Source of the DNA: CAUPWF01 sp963515125
Lineage (GTDB): Bacteria > Bacillota > Clostridia > Lachnospirales > Lachnospiraceae
Direction: 5' to 3'
NCBI GenBank assembly: GCA_052116865.1
Contig: JBQKKG010000010.1
Span: 97,095 to 161,094 of the forward strand
Length of the DNA stretch: 64,000 nucleotides
The notes beneath the pieces are model-generated. The model had not been told where the DNA came from, ran no database searches, and was given only the letters and a program-made list of their open reading frames with translations. Positions within the stretch are counted from its first letter, which is position 1, and every line of letters starts with the position of its first letter. Shown here in pieces: positions 1-9,119 of this stretch. Position numbers and translations under genes: made by a program.

Positions 1-112
1 TCTCGGAGGATGGGCGATTCTTGGTCTTATCTTTTATATCTATGCAAAGCGAAAGTTCCCGGATTTTGGCCGAGTTTTAGACATTGAATTAAATGAGATG
101 GAACGCAAATAA
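1..112 (+). CDS. C-terminal tail of a membrane transporter, probably an amino-acid permease (partial)
   Basis: The window opens inside a plus-strand gene; reading from base 2, 36 codons precede a TAA stop at 110-112. The visible tail begins with a hydrophobic segment (GGWAILGLIFYIY), followed by a basic turn (AKRKFPDFG) and an acidic cytoplasmic end. This is how APC-type amino-acid permeases end: last helix, then a short charged tail. Everything upstream lies outside the window, so substrate and family are inferred from this short piece only. A bidirectional hairpin terminator follows at 143-184. Confidence 0.5.
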   Translation, partial: LGGWAILGLIFYIYAKRKFPDFGRVLDIELNEMERK

Positions 113-142
113 TCGAAAGCAATTTCTTTTTCAACACATAAA

Positions 143-184
143 AGCTTCCTCTTGTTGCAAAAAAGTGTGCAGCAAGAGGAAGCT
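143..184. terminator. Bidirectional terminator between the permease and the PHP gene
   Basis: The arms 143-158 (AGCTTCCTCTTGTTGC) and 169-184 pair over 16 positions with one G-U pair around a 10-nt loop. The hairpin has A/T-rich flanks and separates two convergent genes, so it probably stops transcription from both sides. Confidence 0.8.
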
Positions 185-186
185 AT

Positions 187-831
187 TTAAATTGCAATTT
201 CCCGTGTCTGGATATCCCATATATAATAACTACCATGTTCATAATATGCAGGTTTACATTCCCCTGACTGAAATACTCTTATAAACTCTTCTAGTGTTCT
301 AATTTGTCCCGGAAAATATGTTGCATAAATCCCAACCTTTTCTGGTACATGGCAATCGCTTGCCCCAACTGGAACTAGACCCAGCCGATTTGCATAATCA
401 GCCGCCAACTGGTTGGCAAGTGTAGATGTACTTCCATTTAACACCTCCACACCATCTAACCCAGTAACATCACATAAATGGGTTTCTAGTCCCCGATTAT
501 TATTTCGAAAAGGATGTGCACTAAAGCAAATCCCTCCTTGCTCCTTTACATAATTAATAAATTCTTGTGCATTTACTCTTTCTTTGGGATAATCATCAAT
601 TCCAAAAGCCACAATGTCTCCTTGTAATGATAAATATTCAATTCCCACAAAGATTGGGAAGTTTTCCTTTCGGGAATATTCTTTTGCATACTCTTTCAAT
701 CCCATACTATCGTGATCTGTAATACAAATTCCATCTAATCCTCTGTTCTTCGCTATGGATACCATTTCATCCAGTGCCAAGAAGCTATCTTTTGAGTATG
801 TCCTTTCATGCATATGAAGATCAATAAACAC
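187..831 (-). CDS. PHP-domain metal-dependent phosphoesterase
   Basis: This 214-aa protein has the PHP (polymerase and histidinol phosphatase) metal-binding motifs: DLHMHE at residues 4-9, ITDHD near 37-41, SAHPFR near 105 and GASDCH near 157. These histidines and aspartates form a trinuclear metal site in the family, which hydrolyses phosphoesters. Small stand-alone PHP proteins include YciV/RNase AM-like enzymes and nucleotide phosphatases; the substrate here is unknown. Translation starts at GTG (831-829), preceded by AGGAGG. The leader carries a 13-bp inverted repeat that includes the start codon. The gene lies 110 bp downstream of the glycosyltransferase. Confidence 0.85.
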   Translation of the reverse strand: MFIDLHMHERTYSKDSFLALDEMVSIAKNRGLDGICITDHDSMGLKEYAKEYSRKENFPIFVGIEYLSLQGDIVAFGIDDYPKERVNAQEFINYVKEQGGICFSAHPFRNNNRGLETHLCDVTGLDGVEVLNGSTSTLANQLAADYANRLGLVPVGASDCHVPEKVGIYATYFPGQIRTLEEFIRVFQSGECKPAYYEHGSYYIWDIQTREIAI

Positions 832-896
832 TTGAATTCCTCCTGTTTGATTTCCTTGTGTTCCTAATCAAATGGTATCATTAAATTCAAGTGTTT
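826..896 (-). promoter_or_regulatory. Leader inverted repeat covering the PHP start codon
   Basis: Bases 826-838 (AAACACTTGAATT) and 884-896 form a perfect 13-bp inverted repeat. In the minus-strand transcript the second arm to be made contains the GTG start and the bases between the Shine-Dalgarno and the start, so pairing with the upstream arm would hide the start codon. No ligand domain is recognisable in the 45-nt loop. Confidence 0.5.
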
Positions 897-941
897 ACTA
901 ATTGAAAATTTTTATAAGGGTAATATACTTATAGATTTTTT

Positions 942-2147
942 CTATGATACAAGTTTCAAAATTTTTGTAATTTTCTCACACACACCTCTCCACGATAAGT
1001 GTTCTAAATTCAAAGAACTGATTGTATAATCTTCTAGTCCCTCCTCTATTTTCTTCGCAAGCCTTCGCTCAAATTTTGGAAGTTCCACTTCCTCTGGTTC
1101 ATCTGCATAAATCATTGCCGGCGGCTCTACAAAATGTATACCATGGTGCTCTATACGCTCATTCATCCATTCCTGAACCCCTGGTAAATCTGTTGCAACC
1201 ACTTTCACCCCACAAGCTAATGCTTCTAAAATTACTAAGGGTAACCCTTCTGAAAACGAAGGTAGTACAAAAAGATCACTGCTATTAAACTCTTTTGCTA
1301 AATTCTCCTGACTCAATGTACCCAGTAATACTATTGGGTACTTGCATTCATTCATCAGTCTGCAAATTTCCTTATATTCCTTTTCATTATGATATCCCCC
1401 AGCAAGTTTTAAACACAAAGACTGCTCTTCATAAGAAAGATAATTCAAGCAACGAATTAGACTCATAACACCCTTTTTCTCAGATAATTTCCCAGCATAT
1501 AATATGGTTCTTTGTTTGGTCAAATGATTAGAGTTTTGGCGATAAAAAATGTGACTATTGTACCCAGTCCCAACCACGGTGATTTTTTCTTCCATAGAAA
1601 TTCCATATATCTTTTGGATCTCTGCTTTCTGACTTTCATGTAAGGCAAGGATATGATCTAATTTCTGTATCTGTTCTCTAATATATGTTTGCTCCAATGA
1701 TATCTTTTTCATCTGTCGAATATCTGTTCCGTGACTGACTGCAATAACTTTGGTATCTGGAAAATACTCTCTCACTAGAGCAGTAAGTAAGTATAAGTGA
1801 TGACACAAAATTACATCTGGATCAAAACATTCTACTGCATTCCTAATAGTTCGGATAAAAACATGTCTGAATCGTTTCACCATTTCCACTGTCATTTCCC
1901 CATATACGCTGCTTTTATAAGGCATTTCGTCAGACATTCCTGGAATGGGAAATGGTAATTCTTCGGAGAGAAAAAATACAGGAAATAATTTCACGCGGTC
2001 TGGTAATTCCACATGATCGGATTCATATATTCCTGCTACAACCGCTTGTTCATAGCCGAATTCTTCAAATCCCTTAATCAGCTCTGAAAGATATATTCCA
2101 CTTCCAGTTCCATTTGGCTTTTGAGCCGTAATACTTAATATCTTCAT
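942..2147 (-). CDS. Glycosyltransferase family 4 (GT-B fold)
   Basis: This 401-aa protein has the two Rossmann-like halves of GT-B enzymes. The N-terminal half has a glycine-rich loop (TGSGIYLSEL, about residues 13-22). The C-terminal half has AGKLSEKKG (about 218-226) and the donor-binding E-x7-E motif within FSEGLPLVILEALACG (about 300-315). The family transfers sugars from nucleotide-sugar donors to glycans or lipids; neither donor nor acceptor can be told here. There are no membrane helices. The start overlaps the end of the upstream sensor kinase gene (stop at 2150-2152), so the two are probably translationally coupled. An isolated glycosyltransferase behind a sensor kinase, outside any polysaccharide cluster, is unusual. 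Confidence 0.85.
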   Translation of the reverse strand: MKILSITAQKPNGTGSGIYLSELIKGFEEFGYEQAVVAGIYESDHVELPDRVKLFPVFFLSEELPFPIPGMSDEMPYKSSVYGEMTVEMVKRFRHVFIRTIRNAVECFDPDVILCHHLYLLTALVREYFPDTKVIAVSHGTDIRQMKKISLEQTYIREQIQKLDHILALHESQKAEIQKIYGISMEEKITVVGTGYNSHIFYRQNSNHLTKQRTILYAGKLSEKKGVMSLIRCLNYLSYEEQSLCLKLAGGYHNEKEYKEICRLMNECKYPIVLLGTLSQENLAKEFNSSDLFVLPSFSEGLPLVILEALACGVKVVATDLPGVQEWMNERIEHHGIHFVEPPAMIYADEPEEVELPKFERRLAKKIEEGLEDYTISSLNLEHLSWRGVCEKITKILKLVS

Positions 2148-2149
2148 TT

Positions 2150-4948
2150 TTATTCTTTACTCCCTGCTTTATTTATAGATTCGAATAATACACGATACAT
2201 AGATTGTTGATCAATCGGCTTTGTAAGGTGATTGTCCATTCCTACCTCTTTACTCTTTTCTCTGTCTTCATCAAATGCATTTGCAGTCATTGCTATAATT
2301 GGTACCCTACCAGCATCTTCCCTTTTCAGCAAACGAATTTGTTTTGTTGCTTCTAATCCATCTAGAATTGGCATCCTAATGTCCATCAACACTGCATCAA
2401 AATGACCTTCCTTTGATGCTTCGAATAACTGAAGCCCTTCTTGCCCGTTAACTGCAACTGTTACAGAAAACCCAACGTTATCAAGAAGTTTTTCGGCAAT
2501 CTTAGCATTCACCTCATGATCTTCACATAACAAAATATGTTTCCCTCTAAAGTCCCACTGCATCGGGATCGGCATTTTTTCTTCTTGTTCAACTGCTTTG
2601 TCTACCAATTCTATGTCCAACTCTACGATAAACTTTGTTCCAACTCCTTGCCGACTTTGTACTTCTATACTTCCATTCATGAGATCTATAATCTTCTTTA
2701 CAATTGACATTCCTAGTCCTGTACCAGTATAACTAGTAGTACTTCCACCATGTTCTTGTTCAAAAGGTAGAAATATTTTTGACAGGAATTCCTCGCTCAT
2801 GCCAATTCCATTATCTTGAATACTAATCCGTTCTCTTATTCTATTTTGATGTTGACTAATTCGTTCTAAAGTACATTCAATTTTCCCATAATCTGGCGTA
2901 AATTTCACAGAATTGGATAACAAATTTAGGAATATCTGCTTGGTTCTAACCCGATCCAATCGTGCATATTTCAACCCGAATTCTTGTGATATAAACGTTA
3001 AAGCAATATGCTTTTTTTGTATCTGTGGATAAATAATAACCTTTATTTCTTCACATAACTCCTCAATATTAACAATCTCTGGATACAATACTAGCTTCCT
3101 ACCTTCAATCTTAGATACATCTAATACGTCATTAATTAATTCCAAAAGATAATGTCCGGAAGAATGAATTTTAGTAATATAATCCGTTACAACCTCTAAA
3201 TCTAATTTTTCCGTTAGAACAATATCCGACAATCCAATAATGGCATTCATTGGAGTTCTCATATCATGGCTTACGTTGGATAAAAAATCACTCTTTGCCT
3301 CATTTGCCTTTCTTACTTCTTCATTCTTAATTTCGATTGCACGATAGAATCTAGATCTTTGGATGTTATAAATCAGAAATACTGTTATAATAACTGCCAA
3401 AATAACAATGCCTACGCTGTAATAATATCTATATTTATATAGAAAGTCCTTCCAACCCATCTCATATTGCTCAAGCATGGTATGCCTATTAACAATAATA
3501 TCTAATTCTGTTTGATTCAATGTACTTAATCCCTTGTTAATAATAGAAATTGCCGCATTATCTAATTCTTTGCTAGCCGTAATACAAAGATGCATATCTC
3601 TAGAAAGTACCGGAATGATATTAATATTGGAATAATATGGACTTTGTAATAAATACCCCATTGTAAATGCGTCATATGCAATGGCTTCTATCTGACCTTT
3701 TTTTAATGCCTTCAAGCAATCTTCTTGCTTCTGATAAGTTATAATCTTAATATTAGGATAATTCTTTTCCAATGTAGCACGTGTTGCTTCGTATTGTATT
3801 GGAATCCCAACTACAAGTTGCTCTCTAGAATTTAGTTTCACTTGCCTTAACTTTGCAAATACAACTTGCGTATTTAGAAAGTCTTCACTCATATATGCTG
3901 AATACTCAGCGTTATCACTCTCATAGCTCCCCTCTGTACTTGGAATAATAATATCAACATCTCCAGACTCTAAACTTTCTGTTAGAGTCTTATTGCTCTT
4001 AATTGGTACGATTTCCAAGGACAGTTTTGTCTTATCTTCAATCAACCGCATAACATCAATCAAAATCCCTTCATAATCCTTTGTTTTCTTGTTGTAATAA
4101 GACAATGGTCGATTGTTCGTATAGACTCCAACTTTGAGAGACTTTTTCTCTCCTATGTAAAGAACTTCTTCTTTGGTCAGAGGGGTAATATTTCTCTCTG
4201 GATAATAAGATTGATACAAATCAACAGAGAAGCTTGGATGTTCTAACTGAATACTACAAAGTGCATCATTAATTGTAGTCATACGGGAATCACCTTTTCT
4301 CATCACAAAATAATTTTGGACTGGACTGTATCTAGCCAATATTTTCATATCATTTTTATAATCCATAATATTACTTACTAGCGCATCCACCTGCCCATCT
4401 CTCAATGCGTCCTCACACTGTTTGTACAATGGAAATTCAACAAATTCTGGTGTTATCCCTCGATTCTTAAAATAATTTAATGTAGCATTATCTCTTAAAC
4501 TAGATGAAGTAATCCCTATCTTTATCTTATCTAGCTGCTCTATATCATTGTAAAATAAATCTCCTCTGTTTTCTAATGTAAGAATTGACATAAAAGTATA
4601 GATGATGCTCTCATTACTATACTGATAGTTGGAATTTGTCATTTTCTCACTTGATACTGGTGCGACTAGATCAATCGCACCGCTATTAAGCATCGAAAAA
4701 TTATCTTCCCAGTTTTCAATTGGAACATACTCAAATTTTATATTCGAATATTGGGAAATTTGATTTAAGAAGTCTACCCCATATCCACATTCATTACCAT
4801 CTTTGTCATACTCAAAAAAGCCATCTAATTTGTAGAATCCAACTTTTAAAGTAATGGTACTATTATTAGCTAAAAGTGTTGTACCATTTATGTTCCATAT
4901 CACTATCATTAGAAATAATGTTCCACATAGATTCTTTACCTTTTTCAT
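2150..4948 (-). CDS. Hybrid sensor histidine kinase with two periplasmic solute-binding domains (BvgS-like)
   Basis: The 932-aa protein has an N-terminal signal anchor and two tandem family-3 solute-binding domains (about 30-255 and 270-505). A transmembrane helix (about 510-535) follows, then HisKA with the phosphorylated His in SNVSHDMRTP (about 559), HATPase with N-box NLLSNSVKF and boxes DNGIGM and GTGLGM (about 670-785), and a C-terminal receiver with acceptor Asp in VLMDIRMP (about 853). The layout is that of BvgS/EvgS-type sensors that respond to small molecules outside the membrane. I chose ATG 4948 over the upstream 4972 because AGGAG sits 7 bases before it. No HPt domain or separate response regulator is encoded nearby, so the output partner is unknown. 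It is followed directly by the glycosyltransferase gene. Confidence 0.9.
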   Translation of the reverse strand: MKKVKNLCGTLFLMIVIWNINGTTLLANNSTITLKVGFYKLDGFFEYDKDGNECGYGVDFLNQISQYSNIKFEYVPIENWEDNFSMLNSGAIDLVAPVSSEKMTNSNYQYSNESIIYTFMSILTLENRGDLFYNDIEQLDKIKIGITSSSLRDNATLNYFKNRGITPEFVEFPLYKQCEDALRDGQVDALVSNIMDYKNDMKILARYSPVQNYFVMRKGDSRMTTINDALCSIQLEHPSFSVDLYQSYYPERNITPLTKEEVLYIGEKKSLKVGVYTNNRPLSYYNKKTKDYEGILIDVMRLIEDKTKLSLEIVPIKSNKTLTESLESGDVDIIIPSTEGSYESDNAEYSAYMSEDFLNTQVVFAKLRQVKLNSREQLVVGIPIQYEATRATLEKNYPNIKIITYQKQEDCLKALKKGQIEAIAYDAFTMGYLLQSPYYSNINIIPVLSRDMHLCITASKELDNAAISIINKGLSTLNQTELDIIVNRHTMLEQYEMGWKDFLYKYRYYYSVGIVILAVIITVFLIYNIQRSRFYRAIEIKNEEVRKANEAKSDFLSNVSHDMRTPMNAIIGLSDIVLTEKLDLEVVTDYITKIHSSGHYLLELINDVLDVSKIEGRKLVLYPEIVNIEELCEEIKVIIYPQIQKKHIALTFISQEFGLKYARLDRVRTKQIFLNLLSNSVKFTPDYGKIECTLERISQHQNRIRERISIQDNGIGMSEEFLSKIFLPFEQEHGGSTTSYTGTGLGMSIVKKIIDLMNGSIEVQSRQGVGTKFIVELDIELVDKAVEQEEKMPIPMQWDFRGKHILLCEDHEVNAKIAEKLLDNVGFSVTVAVNGQEGLQLFEASKEGHFDAVLMDIRMPILDGLEATKQIRLLKREDAGRVPIIAMTANAFDEDREKSKEVGMDNHLTKPIDQQSMYRVLFESINKAGSKE

Positions 4949-5118
4949 TGGGTATCTCCTATAGATTCTCATTTTATTATATACGTTATTTTATTATAAC
5001 ACTTCTATTTAAGAAAAAAAAGGAATCAAACATATCATTCACGTATATGTGTATGATGTTTTTAACACATTTATCCCAAAATCATATTATAAATTAACCA
5101 AAAAGAAAGGATTTTGTT

Positions 5119-6303
5119 ATGAAACGATTCAAACATGTCACAGCATTTTTATTAGCATTTATTATGCTTTTTTATTCTGTACCAAACTTACTTGCTTCTG
5201 ATAACCTTGAAATTCTTCAAGGTATTGATGTAAGTGAATGGCAGGGGTACATTGACTTTAACGCAGTAAAAGAATCTGGCATTGATGTAGTGTACATTCG
5301 TGCTGGCGAGGGATCTGACTATACTGATGCGTATTTTCAGACGAATTACGACAATGCAGTTGCAGCTGGGCTCAGGGTAGGATTTTATCACTATATGACC
5401 GCAACTTCTACAGATGAAGCTGTTCAGCAAGCCTTTTTTTTCTATTCTTTGATACAAGATAAGCGGATAGATTGCTATCCAGCCATGGATTACGAAACCT
5501 TTTCAGGATTAGACAATGGTTCCATCAATGCGGTTGCAATCACATATCTTCAGACTTTGGAAAGTCTGCTTGGATATACCCCTGCAGTCTATAGTGATGC
5601 AAGTAATGTGGATACTCTTTGGGATGCGTCTCTTGCTGCCTACCCTTTATGGATCGCTGATTATAGTGTTTCTACACCGCAAAACACAGGGTATTGGAGT
5701 ACCTGGTCTGGGTTCCAATACAGCGATACAGGAAATGTAGCTGGCATCTCAGGAAATGTAGATATGAACCAATTTCAATCCTCAATCTTTGTTGGAAATG
5801 TGACTCCAACTCCAGATATCTCTGATAATTCAGGCAGTTCTACTGTCTACGTAGTACAAAGCGGCGATACGCTATATAGTATTGCATTGCGATATGGAAC
5901 TTCCGTTTCTGAACTCGTAGCACTTAATAATATCGCTAATCCAAATTTAATCTATGTTGGGCAAGTATTATATCTGCCAAGTGATTCTGCTTCTAGCGGA
6001 AACATCTATGTAGTACAAAGAGGCAACACGCTCTGGGGCATTGCTCGCACCTATGGGACTACCGTAAATGCACTTGTTTCCTTAAATGGAATATCTAATC
6101 CAAATTTAATCTACGTTGGTCAGGTACTATACCTCCCAGGTTCCAATGGCCAATTAATTGCATATGTAATACAACGGGGAGATACTTTATCTGCAATCGC
6201 ACTTCGCTTTCAAACAACGGTAAGTACTCTAGCTTCCATCAATCATATTGCTAACCCGGATTTGATTTATGCTGGTGATACGATTATGGTTCCGAATAAA
6301 TAA
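5119..6303 (+). CDS. Secreted GH25 lysozyme with three LysM domains
   Basis: The 394-aa protein has a signal peptide (cleavage near LLAS, about 27). A GH25 muramidase domain follows (about 34-235) with the expected GIDVSEWQG opening, catalytic acidic residues in AMDYET (about 120) and a closing DMNQF. Three LysM modules come next (about 247-289, 300-342, 349-393), each starting V-x-x-GDTL or the variant GNTL. GH25 enzymes cut N-acetylmuramic beta-1,4 bonds, and LysM modules bind peptidoglycan glycan chains. The protein is probably secreted for wall turnover or spore and mother-cell lysis. It stands alone between divergent and terminator-bounded neighbours, with AGAAAGG as ribosome binding site. 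Confidence 0.93.
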   Translation: MKRFKHVTAFLLAFIMLFYSVPNLLASDNLEILQGIDVSEWQGYIDFNAVKESGIDVVYIRAGEGSDYTDAYFQTNYDNAVAAGLRVGFYHYMTATSTDEAVQQAFFFYSLIQDKRIDCYPAMDYETFSGLDNGSINAVAITYLQTLESLLGYTPAVYSDASNVDTLWDASLAAYPLWIADYSVSTPQNTGYWSTWSGFQYSDTGNVAGISGNVDMNQFQSSIFVGNVTPTPDISDNSGSSTVYVVQSGDTLYSIALRYGTSVSELVALNNIANPNLIYVGQVLYLPSDSASSGNIYVVQRGNTLWGIARTYGTTVNALVSLNGISNPNLIYVGQVLYLPGSNGQLIAYVIQRGDTLSAIALRFQTTVSTLASINHIANPDLIYAGDTIMVPNK

Positions 6304-6314
6304 GTATTAACTAG

Positions 6315-6360
6315 GAATTGCTTCTTCCTAAACTTTTATGGGGAAGCAATTCTTTTTGTT
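6315..6360 (+). terminator. Intrinsic terminator of the GH25 gene
   Basis: GAATTGCTTCTTCC (6315-6328) pairs with the complementary arm ending at 6352 and is followed by CTTTTTGTT, a typical intrinsic terminator just after the lysozyme stop codon. Confidence 0.85.
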
Positions 6361-6435
6361 AGATTATCATTTTAATAGGAATGAACAAAAGCCATCTTCA
6401 ATATATATAGTGTAAATGAGTATAAGGTGAAACGT

Positions 6436-7242
6436 ATGCGAAAAAAAATGAATGTTAAAAAAGTGCTAAAGATTCTACCCATATTCATCATTGCGTTCTT
6501 TGTTGGAACAGGCATTGCCAAATTTGTTGATACTGTTCAAAACGAGGTGGCACCTACCTCGGCTGAAGGTAATTGGGGACTTAGCTTTCAACAAGATGGA
6601 GAAACTCCTGTCGGAAATGCGACTTCAGACTATCTCAAGAAATTTGACGCCTATTTCGCTGAAGATACTGACGAAAAGGTACTATATCTGACGTTTGATG
6701 CAGGATTTGAAAATGGAAACACATCCAAAATACTTGATGCACTAAAAAAGCATAATGCACATGCTACCTTCTTTGTCGTTGGGAATTACATAGAAACTAG
6801 CCCTGATTTGGTCAAACGAATGGTTACAGAAGGTAATACAGTAGGAAATCATACCTATCATCATCCGGATATGTCCTCCCTTTCTACAAAAGAAGCCTTT
6901 TCTAAAGAGATAAAAGACCTAGAAGCACTTTATGAGAAAACTGTTGGCCAACCAATCTCCAAATATTATCGTCCACCACAAGGCAAATACAGTGAGAGTA
7001 ATTTAAAAATGGCTCAAGAACTTGGTTATAAAACCTTTTTTTGGAGTTTAGCCTATGTTGATTGGTACGAAAATGACCAACCAACGAAAGAAGTGGCTTT
7101 TGAAAAATTACTTGGACGAATTCATCCAGGTGCCATTGTTCTTCTTCACAGTACCTCCCAGACAAATGGAGATATTCTAGATGAACTTTTAACAAAATGG
7201 GAAGAAATGGGATATACATTTAAGACCTTGGATCAGTTTTAA
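6436..7242 (+). CDS. PdaA-type polysaccharide (peptidoglycan) deacetylase
   Basis: This 268-aa protein has an N-terminal membrane anchor (about 8-28) and a carbohydrate esterase 4 (NodB) domain. The TFDAGFENGN motif (about 83-92) and HTYHHPD (about 137-143) supply the catalytic Asp and metal-binding His residues. Later motifs are RPPQGKYS (about 175) and LLHS (about 236). TFDAGFENG is the form seen in PdaA, which removes the acetyl group from muramic acid before muramic-delta-lactam formation in spore cortex. The role is therefore probably spore cortex maturation. ATG 6436 is preferred over the upstream GTG 6427 because AAGGTG at 6424-6429 is correctly spaced for it. Confidence 0.85.
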   Translation: MRKKMNVKKVLKILPIFIIAFFVGTGIAKFVDTVQNEVAPTSAEGNWGLSFQQDGETPVGNATSDYLKKFDAYFAEDTDEKVLYLTFDAGFENGNTSKILDALKKHNAHATFFVVGNYIETSPDLVKRMVTEGNTVGNHTYHHPDMSSLSTKEAFSKEIKDLEALYEKTVGQPISKYYRPPQGKYSESNLKMAQELGYKTFFWSLAYVDWYENDQPTKEVAFEKLLGRIHPGAIVLLHSTSQTNGDILDELLTKWEEMGYTFKTLDQF

Positions 7243-7246
7243 ATGT

Positions 7247-7291
7247 AAGATGGGGACGGGGGCAATGTAACATTGCCCCCGTCCCCATCTT
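7247..7291. repeat. 45-bp perfect palindrome, REP-like and likely bidirectional terminator
   Basis: Arms 7247-7268 and 7270-7291 are perfect 22-bp inverted copies around a single central A. Each arm contains GGGGACGGGGGCAATGT, which shares GGGGACG with the other palindromes in this window. It sits between two convergent genes, and its last bases form part of the stop codon of the FAD oxidoreductase gene. Confidence 0.85.
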
Positions 7292-8549
7292 AAAATATAT
7301 CAAGTAATTGGAGATTTTTTACTCTATTTCTTATCTCTTCCACATCAACAGAATATAACTGTTGTTTTTGCATTCTTGCAAAATAGACAGACCCTGAAAA
7401 AGTATACTTTTTTCCCAGCCCTTTTTCTGATTGCATTTCCTCATTCACATAAGCAATCATATCTCCTACTGCCAAATCTCTTGATAATATTAATGGTTTA
7501 TTTCCCTGAAAAAATCTGACTGCATTGTATCCTGCTAATACACCTGTTACAATCGCCTCCGTATGGCCAACCATCAGCCCTGACTTTTCACCCGCACAAA
7601 ATAGATTACAAACTCCTGTTACTTGTAGTGCGTTATCTCTTGGTGCCATAGCAAAATAGCGCATGGAATTTCCTTTCCCTCCGGCATAGGGATCCTCATA
7701 TCTGGCATTTTCAAATCCTGCTATAAGATGTAATTTTTCCAAACTAAAAAATGGCATCATTAATTTTCCATGCCCAGTGTCTAATAAAATTAAATTTTCT
7801 TTATATTCTGGTAATGCATATTGCTGACAGCTTTTCTGTTCTAAATGGTCTTCTTGTAACTGCTTTGGAAGTGGAATGACTAGTACTCCATGCTTGTTCA
7901 ATGCTTCCACAATGTGAGGTGCTAAAGATTCTTTGTATAATTTACAGGAGCCACTCATAGATCCGATTGTTCCATCTCTTTTTTTCCCTTGTATTTCCTT
8001 AACTCCTGTAAGTCCAGTGAAGGAAACGCGGCCTCCAAAGCTGGGGCATCTTAATACACACATAGCACAACCGTTACCGTATTTTCCGCATTGATTCATT
8101 GGTCCCGCAGTTCCAGTCGCATCAATAAAAACATCTGCCCTATAAACAATTTGATTATCATCAGAAATGCTTTGGATGTTTTCTCCCTGCATCTCTACAT
8201 GCACGATTCTTGTATTAAATTTTACTTTGATGCCTTGATGCACTATATATCGATATACTGCCCCTTCTATGATTCCAATATTATATAAATCTGCATGTTC
8301 ATGACCGGGGAATTCAACATTTTTGTGCCTTAAATTTTGGTCTATAATGTGGAACATATCTCCCCCACCCATTGCAATCATTTCTTCCGTTGCTGTAAAG
8401 CGCCCATTATTACGCATGATTCCTCCAACAAGTCCCGTACCTAGAAGCATATCAGTTCTTTCTAGTAATGCAACTTCTGCTCCGGATTTTTTTGCTTCTA
8501 CTGCCGCTGCACATCCAGACCATCCTCCGCCAACAATAATTACCTTCAA
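7290..8549 (-). CDS. FAD-dependent oxidoreductase (GidA-like superfamily, role unknown)
   Basis: This 419-aa flavoprotein begins with the dinucleotide-binding motif VGGGWSGCAAAVEA (about residues 5-18). An acidic/basic ribose-binding end of the second strand (LLERTD) follows. A second FAD contact is DVFIDATGTAGP (about 136-147), and a final one is NLFCAGEKSG (about 311-320). A cysteine-rich stretch, CGKYGNGCAMCVLRCPSFGG (about 154-173), could be a redox or metal site. The overall shape matches the FAD_oxidored/GidA-related families, whose members are often annotated only generally. It stands alone and converges on the pdaA-like gene. The substrate is not evident. Confidence 0.75.
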   Translation of the reverse strand: MKVIIVGGGWSGCAAAVEAKKSGAEVALLERTDMLLGTGLVGGIMRNNGRFTATEEMIAMGGGDMFHIIDQNLRHKNVEFPGHEHADLYNIGIIEGAVYRYIVHQGIKVKFNTRIVHVEMQGENIQSISDDNQIVYRADVFIDATGTAGPMNQCGKYGNGCAMCVLRCPSFGGRVSFTGLTGVKEIQGKKRDGTIGSMSGSCKLYKESLAPHIVEALNKHGVLVIPLPKQLQEDHLEQKSCQQYALPEYKENLILLDTGHGKLMMPFFSLEKLHLIAGFENARYEDPYAGGKGNSMRYFAMAPRDNALQVTGVCNLFCAGEKSGLMVGHTEAIVTGVLAGYNAVRFFQGNKPLILSRDLAVGDMIAYVNEEMQSEKGLGKKYTFSGSVYFARMQKQQLYSVDVEEIRNRVKNLQLLDIF

Positions 8550-8746
8550 TATTCCCCCTCCTCTTTTTTTATTTATATGTTAATTTCTTTTTTATAAACT
8601 TATTGTATAGTGTAATCTTAAAAAGGGAAAAACATTCCTATCATTTATAAAGTATCTTAGAATATCCCCGCCATTCTCTACACAAACTATCTTTAGATAA
8701 TTGTTCTAAACAATCATCAAATTATAAGAAAGAGGGATTCCATACT

Positions 8747-9055
8747 ATGAACAATGATAAATCTTTAGGTTCTATGCTTGCAATGAGCTCATTAGATGAC
8801 ATTCCACAACCATCCTCTAATGCAAAAGACATTGTAGGTCTTGTGAAAACTGGTGGGAAAGTCACTGGATATCAACTGTCCGATCACACCACGGTAGACA
8901 AAGAGCAAGGAGTTGCACTTGCAAAAAACGGGAAAATTAACGGCGTAGGTATTGCCCACAGAAATGGTTCTGAATATCTAAAGTCGTTGCCAGATGGAAA
9001 AGAAAGTAATAATCTTGGTAACCTCCCTTCTGTTAGCAAGGCGGAACTATCTTAG
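8747..9055 (+). CDS. DUF3892-containing small protein
   Basis: The 102-aa protein has a disordered N-terminus (about 1-28). A DUF3892 domain follows (about 29-85), showing the pattern of a variable beta-strand (VGLVKTGGKVTGYQL), a helix leading to ALAKNGKINGVGIA, then EYLKSLPDG. DUF3892 has no assigned function; members are small, cytoplasmic and common in Firmicutes. It has its own ribosome binding site (AAAGAGGG) and terminator, so it is a single-gene unit. Confidence 0.75.
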   Translation: MNNDKSLGSMLAMSSLDDIPQPSSNAKDIVGLVKTGGKVTGYQLSDHTTVDKEQGVALAKNGKINGVGIAHRNGSEYLKSLPDGKESNNLGNLPSVSKAELS

Positions 9056-9061
9056 AATAAT

Positions 9062-9104
9062 CGCAGCCATGTATTTGTTAACACATGGCTGCAATTATTC
9101 TTTT
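9062..9104 (+). terminator. Intrinsic terminator of the DUF3892 gene
   Basis: GCAGCCATGT (9063-9072) pairs perfectly with 9083-9092, followed by AATTATTCTTTT. It also lies between convergent genes and may work in both directions. Confidence 0.85.
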
Positions 9105-9119
9105 GAACCACTTTTTTAT

